From an uncultured Bryobacterales bacterium (GTDB taxonomy: Bacteria; Acidobacteriota; Terriglobia; Bryobacterales; UBA6623), in NCBI GenBank assembly GCA_946887065.1, contig CAMPKL010000204.1, positions 1-6,651 of the forward strand: 6,651 nucleotides of DNA, written 5' to 3'. Under the pieces are notes generated by a model. That model was not told the DNA's origin. It saw nothing but the letters and a program-made list of their open reading frames with translations, and ran no database searches. Numbering within the stretch: position 1 is the first letter of the stretch; each line of letters starts with the position of its first letter. The position numbers and the translations under genes are program-made. This document shows positions 1-5,178 of this stretch, piece by piece.

Positions 1-41
1 ACACCCGCCGCTTACGCGCCTGGGCTCGGGTTGCGCTTCGC

Positions 42-1451
42 TTAATCCGCCTTGATTAGGGCGCCGGCGTTGAGTAGGCATTCGAAGAAGATTTCGGCTT
101 CGTCGAGATCGATGGCGGCCTCGCTTAGGGATTCGCGCAGGGTTACTGTTCCGTCGAGTTTGGCCAGGGCTTCGGCGGCCCACTCGGGGCAGTCGGTGCG
201 GAAGTGGAAGGGGTGTTGGCAGTCTAGGATGCGATTGAAGGAGCGCCAGCGGTTTTCGCTGATGGCGGAGGTCGATTCGAGGGTGGACCAGGACGAGAGA
301 ACGAGGCGCTGATCGAGTATGCCGGTGATCTCGGGGACGGGTGCGAAGGCGGCGTCGAGTTCGGCGGCGCCCGTGCCTTGGCCCATGACGCGGCGCATGA
401 CTTGCGGTCCGCCGGCGGATTCGCGGGCGACGACGACGGCGCAGCGGACGAGTTGCGTGACTCCGGCTTCGCGAAAGCTGAGGACTTGGCGAACGCCTTC
501 GTCGAAGCCGAGTTCACCTGCTTCGACAAGCCGCATGACGAATTCGACGGCGGCGAGAGATTCCCACTCAGCGACTAGAAGACGAAACTCATGGGCGTCT
601 GGGCCGAGCATCGCCAATAGGCGTTCTTCGACTGGAGCGTCGGAGTGATCGCAGGCGAGCGTGCTGAGGTAGGCGCGTCCGCCGGGGCGGAGATGTTTCG
701 AGAGGCCTTGGAGAATGCGGCGCAGGATGTCTTCGCCGTGGGGTCCGCCGTGGCGGTAACTCTCGCCTTCGCCCAGCGTGGGGATGTAAGGCGGGTGGGC
801 GATGATGCGGTCGAAGGTGCGCGAGCCGAGGGCGTCGTAGACGTCGCTTTGCAGAACCTCGGCGTTCGACACGCCGTTCAGGCGCCGGTTGAACTCGGCG
901 AAGAGAACGCAGCGCGGGCTGATGTCGCCGGCGCAAACAGCGGCGGCGTAGTCGCGGGCGGCGGCTAGCGACGCCGCCGCGGCGCCGGCGCCGATGTCGA
1001 GCAACGCTTCGCAGGGCGTATCGGGCAGGATGGCGTGGAACTGATGGCTTTGGGTGGAGAGGGCGGGGAAGACGAAATCTTCGCGCGAGGCTCCGGGGAA
1101 GTCGGAAGCGATCCAAAGGTCTTCGAAGGGGTAGAGCAGGCAAGTCGCTTTGACGGAGTCGCCCTCGGGCACAACCAAGCCGAGCGCCTGGAGGGAGGCT
1201 AGTGCCTCGTCGCCGAGCAGAGAAGCGGCGGCGGCGGTCTCGACTGTTTGGGCGCGGGCGAAAAGATCGATGAGAACGCCGAGGGTATCTGGATTTTCCG
1301 GCGAGCCGGCTTGAAGCCTTTCGGCGATGGGTTGCTCCAGAAATCCGGCGCTCGTCAGCAGTTGCCGGACCGCGGCGAAATGCTCAGGTGAAGCTAGTTG
1401 CAGCGGCACGTCCCATGCTAACAATCGGGCCGCCGGACGAGAACTTGGCAC
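42..1451 (-). CDS. HemK/PrmC-like class I SAM-dependent methyltransferase with N- and C-terminal extensions
   Basis: Predicted cytoplasmic methyltransferase of 469 residues. The Rossmann-like core lies at about residues 130-300. It has SAM-binding motif I LLDIGAG (150-156), an acidic residue after strand 2 in AGDISP (D176), NRRLNG (188-193), and motif IV as AHPPYIP (218-224). PPY in motif IV is typical of enzymes that methylate a planar amide or exocyclic nitrogen (PrmB/PrmC, N6-adenine enzymes), but the usual Asn/Asp/Ser before PPY is His219 here. About 130 residues precede the core and look helical, like a small winged-helix or substrate-recognition domain. The last ~100 residues (DGTVTLRES ... 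NAGALI) also look like a winged-helix fold. The whole is much longer than PrmC (~280 residues), so it is probably not the release-factor enzyme itself, and the substrate is unknown. The start is uncertain. The longest form begins with GTG at 1451 without a clear ribosome binding site; TTG at 1424 and GTG at 1409 are in-frame alternatives. It is divergent from the nfeD-like gene. Confidence 0.85.
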   Translation of the reverse strand: MPSSRPAARLLAWDVPLQLASPEHFAAVRQLLTSAGFLEQPIAERLQAGSPENPDTLGVLIDLFARAQTVETAAAASLLGDEALASLQALGLVVPEGDSVKATCLLYPFEDLWIASDFPGASREDFVFPALSTQSHQFHAILPDTPCEALLDIGAGAAAASLAAARDYAAAVCAGDISPRCVLFAEFNRRLNGVSNAEVLQSDVYDALGSRTFDRIIAHPPYIPTLGEGESYRHGGPHGEDILRRILQGLSKHLRPGGRAYLSTLACDHSDAPVEERLLAMLGPDAHEFRLLVAEWESLAAVEFVMRLVEAGELGFDEGVRQVLSFREAGVTQLVRCAVVVARESAGGPQVMRRVMGQGTGAAELDAAFAPVPEITGILDQRLVLSSWSTLESTSAISENRWRSFNRILDCQHPFHFRTDCPEWAAEALAKLDGTVTLRESLSEAAIDLDEAEIFFECLLNAGALIKAD

Positions 1452-1462
1452 GTGAAATGAAC

Positions 1463-1469
1463 GTATACT
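1463..1469 (+). promoter_or_regulatory. Candidate -10 element for the nfeD-paraslipin operon
   Basis: TATACT at 1464-1469 matches five of six bases of the sigma-70-type -10 consensus. It would place transcription start near 1476, giving a leader of about 20 bases that includes the ribosome binding site. A TTGGCA at 1445-1450 matches a -35 box in five of six bases, but the spacer would be only 13 bases, so I do not pair the two. The core GTATAC (1463-1468) is palindromic, so weaker minus-strand initiation toward the methyltransferase is conceivable. Confidence 0.4.
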
Positions 1470-1483
1470 TGGGTTCGATCTGT

Positions 1484-1489
1484 AGGAGA
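1484..1489 (+). promoter_or_regulatory. Ribosome binding site of the nfeD-like gene
   Basis: AGGAGA lies seven bases before a GTG codon at 1497. It decides the non-ATG start of the nfeD-like gene, whose hydrophobic N-terminus begins right there. Confidence 0.75.
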
Positions 1490-1496
1490 AACCGAA

Positions 1497-1928
1497 GTGC
1501 CCTGGTGGATTTGGATCGTGAGCGGGCTAGTTCTCGCGGGCCTGGAGGCGGTGCTTGCAGGCGGCGAGTTGTACCTGCTGTTCATCGGAGCGGCGGCTGT
1601 TGTGGTGGGCTTTGTGGCCCTCGGCGGCGGACATGCGATGACGACGCAGTTGTTCGTGTTCTGCGCGGTTGCGGGAGGTTTGTTGATCTTCTTCCGCAGG
1701 CGGCTTTCGGATCGGCTGAAGGCGGGCGCGGTCGACCGAGTGGTCGATACGTTCGTTGGCGAGCGGGCGCGCGCTGTTAAGGATTTGGCGGGGGGCGGCG
1801 AAGGCAAGGTGGAGTTTCGCGGATCGGCGTGGAACGCCAGGAACTTGGACGAGCGAAGCATCGCAGCCGGCCAAGCTTGCCGAGTAGAGAAGGTCGAGGG
1901 ACTCACGCTGTGGGTGCGATCGGAGTAG
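1497..1928 (+). CDS. Short NfeD family membrane protein (NfeD1b/YbbK-like partner of SPFH protein)
   Basis: Small integral membrane protein of 143 residues. It begins with a hydrophobic block (about residues 3-43) long enough for two membrane helices, containing the NfeD-like stretch GLEAVLAGGELYLLFIG. A further helix follows at about 50-67, ended by FFRRRL on the cytoplasmic side. The remainder (about 83-143) is a soluble beta-rich OB-fold: FVGERARAV, then GSAWNAR (109-115), IAAGQACRVEKVEGLTLWV. The G-x-x-W-x-A pattern and the GLTLWV ending are characteristic of NfeD. The N-terminal ClpP-like serine protease of long NfeD proteins is absent, so this is the short form, which typically sits next to a stomatin or paraslipin gene. 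The gene starts at GTG behind a good ribosome binding site and is followed after 15 bases by the paraslipin gene, so the two are very likely co-transcribed and their products associate in the membrane. Confidence 0.9.
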   Translation: MPWWIWIVSGLVLAGLEAVLAGGELYLLFIGAAAVVVGFVALGGGHAMTTQLFVFCAVAGGLLIFFRRRLSDRLKAGAVDRVVDTFVGERARAVKDLAGGGEGKVEFRGSAWNARNLDERSIAAGQACRVEKVEGLTLWVRSE

Positions 1929-1932
1929 GGAA

Positions 1933-1939
1933 GGGAGGA
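1933..1939 (+). promoter_or_regulatory. Ribosome binding site of the paraslipin gene
   Basis: GGGAGGA sits in the 15-base gap between the NfeD stop and the ATG at 1944, four bases before the start. It supports that start and translation as the second gene of an operon. Confidence 0.75.
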
Positions 1940-1943
1940 TTCG

Positions 1944-2867
1944 ATGGAGTTCGGAGTTTTACTTGTACTCGGCTTCCTGCTGATCGTCTTGCTGATCTTG
2001 ATCGCGAAGACGGCGGTGGTCGTGCCGCAGCAAAGCATTTACGTGATCGAACGCTTAGGCAAGTTCGCGGGGACGCTGGAGGCGGGATTCCACATCTTGA
2101 CGCCGTTCGTCGACTTGATCCGTTACAGGCATTCGCTCAAGGAGACGGCGATCGATATTCCCGAGCAGGTCTGCATCACGCGCGACAACGTGCAAGTCGG
2201 CGTGGACGGCGTGTTGTATCTGAAGGTGATGGACGCGGAAAGGGCGTCCTACGGTATTTCGAACTACATCTTCGCGGTGACGCAGTTGGCCCAGACGACG
2301 CTGCGCAGCGAGATCGGCAAGATCGATCTCGACAAGACTTTCGAGGAACGCGGCACGATCAATGCGCAGGTGGTGGAGGAGTTGGACAAGGCAAGCGATC
2401 CTTGGGGCGTCAAAGTGATGCGCTATGAGATCAAGAACATCAATCCGCCGCGCGATGTGCTTGAGGCGATGGAGAAGCAGATGCGCGCCGAGCGTGAGAA
2501 GCGGGCGAGAATCCTGGAGTCCGAAGGCGCCCGCGACTCAGCCGTCAACAATGCCGAGGGCGACAAGCAGAAGACGATCAAAGAATCGGAGGCGCAGAAG
2601 CAGCGGCAGATCAACGTTGCCGAAGGCGAAGCGGCGGCGGTGTTGACGGTTGCCGAGGCTACGGCGGAAGGGATTCGCAAGGTGGCTCAAACGATCACGC
2701 AGCCGGGCGGTTTCGAGGCGGTGCAGTTGCGGCTGGCCGAGCGCTACATTGAGCAGTTCGGCAAATTGGCTCAGCATAACAACGCGATGATCGTGCCGTC
2801 GAACGTCAGCGACGTGGCGGGAATGTTGGCGACGGCGATGGAAGTGGTGAAGCGGCGCGAGACGTAG
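1944..2867 (+). CDS. qmcA: SPFH/Band 7 paraslipin (stomatin-like, QmcA type)
   Basis: Membrane scaffold protein of 307 residues, about the usual length for QmcA or paraslipin. One N-terminal membrane anchor lies at about residues 4-22. The SPFH domain then follows: VPQQSIYVIERLGKF (27-41), LEAGFHILTPFVD (45-57), RHSLKETAIDIPEQVCITRD (62-81), VDGVLYLKV (87-95) and ASYGISNYIFAVTQLAQTTL (101-120). LDKTFEER (129-136) and WGVKVMRYEIKNINPP (154-169) are hallmark paraslipin stretches. Residues about 170-245 form a charged, Ala/Glu-rich helical segment (AEREKRARILESEG ... EGEAAAVL) that drives oligomer assembly in this family. The C-terminal part (GGFEAVQLRLAERYIEQF ... IVPSNVSDVAGM) is also conserved. 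Family members form large membrane-bound cages or microdomains and work with NfeD proteins, and the upstream gene encodes exactly such a partner. The gene ends six bases from the stop of the convergent PAD-like gene. Confidence 0.95.
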   Translation: MEFGVLLVLGFLLIVLLILIAKTAVVVPQQSIYVIERLGKFAGTLEAGFHILTPFVDLIRYRHSLKETAIDIPEQVCITRDNVQVGVDGVLYLKVMDAERASYGISNYIFAVTQLAQTTLRSEIGKIDLDKTFEERGTINAQVVEELDKASDPWGVKVMRYEIKNINPPRDVLEAMEKQMRAEREKRARILESEGARDSAVNNAEGDKQKTIKESEAQKQRQINVAEGEAAAVLTVAEATAEGIRKVAQTITQPGGFEAVQLRLAERYIEQFGKLAQHNNAMIVPSNVSDVAGMLATAMEVVKRRET

Positions 2868-2873
2868 CCGGGA

Positions 2874-4556
2874 TCATCGAATGATGCCGAAGACGCAATG
2901 GACGCCGCCGTTGTTGATGAGCGATGTGCGGGCGTTGACCGGAACGATGTCGTAGGCGCCGTTGAGATCGCTGCGCAGCTTGGAGATGAAGTTCTCCTCG
3001 ACCTGACCGAGGCCGAGCGTGGGCACGAAGAGAGTGCGGTCGAAGGCAAGCATGTTGGCGTAGCCGACGCCCGGCCACAAAGTATGGAAGGTCTTGGCGG
3101 CCAAATGCGGCGCGCGAACCACCTGAAAGCCCCAACCTTGGAGTTTGGATGCCGCTTCGTCCAGCAGGCTCTCACGCCACTCCGGCTTTGCGACTTGAGC
3201 TTCAACTAGGTCGAGAAGAAGGGGCCGCAACAGTTCATTGATTGCCGCGGCGGCATCTTGAGAGATCGAGCTGCGCAATAACTCGCGGTCTTGGTCCAGC
3301 ATTTGCACGGCGCCGGCTGCATCGAAACAGCCCTCCGGGTTTTGCGGGCAGTACTTGGTGATGTATGCGTTGAGACGACGGGTGATCTGCGGGTCGCTTT
3401 TTTCGGAAACGCTTCCAAGTTGGCGTCGTGCGGCGGCAATCGAATCGATCAACACTCGTGCGGCCTTCTTATCGGAACCGTCCCAATCGGCTGCGGCCGC
3501 CGCCAATGCGAGAAATTCCGAAGGAGCCTGGTCTGCGAAGGAGCCAACGAGTTCGAATGCGGCCGCCCGAGCCACGTCGGGATTTGCGGAGACCAACTGG
3601 GAGACTAGAGCCGTACGGCCGGCGGGCAGAAAGGCGACGAGATAGTCGGCATGGGGTCCGAGGCGACTCAGATCGAGGACGTCATCGGCTCCGAACTCGA
3701 CGCGCAGTACGTAGCTGTACTCCTTGGCGGTCAATTCGGGTCCCCAGTACACGCGGGCTGTCGCGCCGTGGGCGAGGATGATTCGGCTGGGGTCGTTGGG
3801 ATTGGCGACGAATTGCAGGTCGCCGCCTTCCCAAGAGAGCTTCGAGCGGACGACGTGGGGTTCCTCAAGACGCTGCAGCAAGGACTCGAACTTTGCGCCA
3901 TCCTCGGGGCGGCCTTCGTACAAGTGACGGGGTATCAAGACGCGCCGTTCGCCGTGTACCGTGCCGGCTTCGAGATGGTCCTGGGTCCAGGGATGCGCCT
4001 GTTCGAGACCCGTGTCGAAGAAGTCGAGATGGTGGGGCGTGCCCCCGAAGTGATAGGCCGCGGTAGGCTGCCAAAGCTCTTTGGGAAAGCTGCCTGAGAC
4101 GCTCAGCCGAACGTCGACGGAGCGCGGAAGCTTACCCAAAACGGTCTTGGCGATGTCGAGACTGCTGCCCGAATACTCGGCATCGGCGAAGAAGTTCAGG
4201 GGATCCACGGCGACGTAGAGCCTTTGGATGGGCAAGTCTTCGACGGAAGCGCGGAAACCCGGCAGCGTCGGCTCGTAGTAAATGTGGCAGGCCGCGAACT
4301 TGCCGTTGGGCTGGACGAGGTCCGGCTCGAAAGGCAGGCCTCGATCACGGCAGTAGATCTCCAGGGGTCCAGCCGTATCGGAGCAGGCGAATGAAAAGGC
4401 GTTGGGGGCGGCGGAGTCGGCGTAGCCTTCCTTCAAAGGGAGGGGGACGACGGTAACTCCCCCGCCCGCGCTAGACGCGCTTTGCGCCATCGCCAATGGA
4501 AGAATAATTAGGCCCGCGGCGGTTGCCGCAACACCAATCGTAGAGAGAAACGACAA
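2874..4556 (-). CDS. Exported protein-arginine deiminase (PAD)-like enzyme, pentein superfamily
   Basis: Predicted guanidino-group hydrolase of 560 residues, probably converting arginine in proteins or peptides to citrulline plus ammonia outside the cytoplasm. Residues 1-24 look like a Sec signal peptide (hydrophobic core, AMA before Q25), although the n-region has no Lys or Arg. The catalytic region resembles the C-terminal domain of animal PADs when compared by eye with remembered human PAD4. PWTQDHLEAG (189-198) matches RWMQDEMEIG, with D193 as the catalytic Asp. GPHADYLVAFLPA (300-312) matches GHVDEFLSFVPA, with H302 and D304. DRELLRSSI (423-431) matches the NRELLKREL segment. GYANMLAFDRTLFVP (498-512) matches the NMLVLGKHLGIP region. 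GGVHCVFGIIR (550-560) matches GEVHCGTNVRR, with nucleophile C554. All four catalytic residues are therefore present, and the protein ends naturally just after the Cys loop. It lacks room for the two immunoglobulin-like N-terminal domains of vertebrate PADs. Extra helical sequence lies at about 320-420. The only usable start is TTG at 4556, because an in-frame TAG lies six codons upstream. The exact substrate is unknown; an agmatine-type enzyme is less likely given the motif spacing. Confidence 0.75.
   Translation of the reverse strand: MSFLSTIGVAATAAGLIILPLAMAQSASSAGGGVTVVPLPLKEGYADSAAPNAFSFACSDTAGPLEIYCRDRGLPFEPDLVQPNGKFAACHIYYEPTLPGFRASVEDLPIQRLYVAVDPLNFFADAEYSGSSLDIAKTVLGKLPRSVDVRLSVSGSFPKELWQPTAAYHFGGTPHHLDFFDTGLEQAHPWTQDHLEAGTVHGERRVLIPRHLYEGRPEDGAKFESLLQRLEEPHVVRSKLSWEGGDLQFVANPNDPSRIILAHGATARVYWGPELTAKEYSYVLRVEFGADDVLDLSRLGPHADYLVAFLPAGRTALVSQLVSANPDVARAAAFELVGSFADQAPSEFLALAAAAADWDGSDKKAARVLIDSIAAARRQLGSVSEKSDPQITRRLNAYITKYCPQNPEGCFDAAGAVQMLDQDRELLRSSISQDAAAAINELLRPLLLDLVEAQVAKPEWRESLLDEAASKLQGWGFQVVRAPHLAAKTFHTLWPGVGYANMLAFDRTLFVPTLGLGQVEENFISKLRSDLNGAYDIVPVNARTSLINNGGVHCVFGIIR
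4488..4556 (-). other. Signal peptide region of the PAD-like enzyme
   Basis: Codons 1-24 (4556 down to about 4485) encode a short n-region without positive charge, a hydrophobic core at about residues 6-21 (IGVAATAAGLIILPLA), and an A-x-A cleavage motif (A22-M23-A24) before Q25. The following Ser/Ala/Gly-rich stretch fits a mature, exported N-terminus. Five Cys besides C554 (C58, C69, C90, C403, C410) could form disulfides in an oxidising compartment. Confidence 0.6.
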
Positions 4557-4609
4557 CGGACGAACCTGTATCTAGTTTGGGTCTGGTTGGCCCGCGCTAG
4601 TTACCGTCA

Positions 4610-4623
4610 CGAATGAAAATTCG
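4610..4623. repeat. Small perfect inverted repeat upstream of dps
   Basis: CGAAT and ATTCG form a 5-base perfect inverted repeat around a GAAA spacer, about 50 bases before the dps start. As RNA it would be a short stem closed by a GNRA-type tetraloop; as DNA it could be half of an operator. A repeat this short can arise by chance. Confidence 0.35.
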
Positions 4624-4660
4624 CGCATCGGTTTTCAGCGTTGCCGCATCTACGAGATGA

Positions 4661-4668
4661 AGAGGAAG
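4661..4668 (+). promoter_or_regulatory. Ribosome binding site that decides the dps start
   Basis: AGAGGAAG lies three bases before ATG 4672, with its AGGA core (4663-4666) five bases from it. The alternative ATG at 4657 would have no purine-rich site and would put this ribosome binding site inside the coding region. The start at 4672 (MATTTL) is preferred. Confidence 0.75.
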
Positions 4669-4671
4669 ATT

Positions 4672-5169
4672 ATGGCCACGACCACACTGACCAAACTAAA
4701 TGCGACGAAGAACGATCTGCCCGAGGCAAAGCGAGAGACGGTCGTCGGGCTCTTGCAGGAGAAGCTGGTCAGCGCAATTGACATGCAGCTTCAGGCCAAA
4801 CAGGCTCACTGGAACGTTAAAGGTCCCAATTTCATAGCGTTGCACGAGCTATTTGATGCAATAGAGGCAGAAGCGAGGGAGTGGGTCGACGAGATCGCGG
4901 AACGCAGTACCGCGCTGGGCGGCGTTGCCGACGGGCGGGCTAAGACTGTCGCGGCGAAAAGCGCGCTGGACGCCTATCCGCTTGAAATCCGGACCGGGCC
5001 GGAGCATGTCGAGGCGCTGGCGAACGCGCTGGCGGCGTTCGGCAAGAGCGTACGCAAAGGCATCGATGCGGCGGAAGCCGAGGGCGATGCGGGCACGCAG
5101 GATCTATTCACGCAAATCTCTCGCGCTGTCGACAAACAGCTCTGGTTCGTCGAGTCGCACAACAACTAA
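4672..5169 (+). CDS. dps: Dps family ferritin-like DNA-protection protein
   Basis: Protein of 165 residues, the normal Dps length. Members assemble as hollow dodecamers that oxidise Fe(II), usually with hydrogen peroxide, store the iron, and in many species coat DNA in starvation or oxidative stress. The ferroxidase signature is intact: H46 in AHWNVKGPNF, H58 and D62 in LHELFD, and D73 and E77 in DEIAER. This is the same spacing as the E. coli residues H51, H63, D67, D78 and E82. The Trp after the first His (W47) is also kept. LGGVADG follows, as in Dps. The N-terminal tail (TKLNATKNDL) carries three lysines before helix 1 and could contact DNA. The ATG at 4672 is preferred over the one at 4657 because of the ribosome binding site. 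It stands alone on its strand, divergent from the PAD-like gene and convergent with the M16 peptidase gene. Regulation by peroxide or iron is usual for the family but no known operator is recognisable here. Confidence 0.95.
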   Translation: MATTTLTKLNATKNDLPEAKRETVVGLLQEKLVSAIDMQLQAKQAHWNVKGPNFIALHELFDAIEAEAREWVDEIAERSTALGGVADGRAKTVAAKSALDAYPLEIRTGPEHVEALANALAAFGKSVRKGIDAAEAEGDAGTQDLFTQISRAVDKQLWFVESHNN

Positions 5170-5178
5170 GCTCGCGGA

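Larger units (their letters stand above)
4557..4671. promoter_or_regulatory. Divergent intergenic region between the PAD-like gene and dps
   Basis: These 115 bases must hold the promoters of both flanking genes, unless either is read from farther away. I see no convincing -35/-10 pair on either strand. An A-rich patch with a small inverted repeat (4610-4623) and the dps ribosome binding site (4661-4668) are the only recognisable elements. It could permit coordinated control of dps and the PAD-like gene, but this is inference. Confidence 0.4.

Noticed and set aside
1..45. Open plus-strand frame from the window edge to TAA at 43-45, possibly the C-terminus of a gene converging on the methyltransferase.
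   Set aside because: Only 14 codons are visible, other frames are open too in this GC-rich stretch, and nothing in the residues is recognisable.
589..1143. Long minus-strand Arg/Pro/Leu-rich open frame inside the methyltransferase gene.
   Set aside because: Low-complexity, Arg-rich translation typical of an out-of-frame reading in GC-rich DNA; the methyltransferase frame has clear motifs.
1445..1463. TTGGCACG resembling the -24 half of a sigma-54 promoter before the nfeD-like gene.
   Set aside because: The required GC at the -12 position is absent (ATGAA where TTGCA is expected).
1445..1469. TTGGCA and TATACT as a standard -35/-10 pair.
   Set aside because: The spacer is 13 bases, too short for a normal sigma-70-type promoter; only the -10 is kept as a candidate.
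3651..4097. Plus-strand open frame of 148 codons opposite the PAD-like gene.
   Set aside because: No recognisable domain or ribosome binding site, and it is fully antisense to a gene with intact catalytic motifs.
2874..4556. Agmatine deiminase or arginine deiminase identity for the pentein enzyme.
   Set aside because: The WTQD, HADYLVAFLP and RELL segments and their spacing fit PAD better, and the signal peptide does not fit the cytoplasmic agmatine and arginine deiminases.
4657..4671. ATG at 4657 as the dps start (adding MKRKI).
   Set aside because: No ribosome binding site precedes it, whereas AGAGGAAG is well placed for ATG 4672, giving a normal Dps N-terminus.
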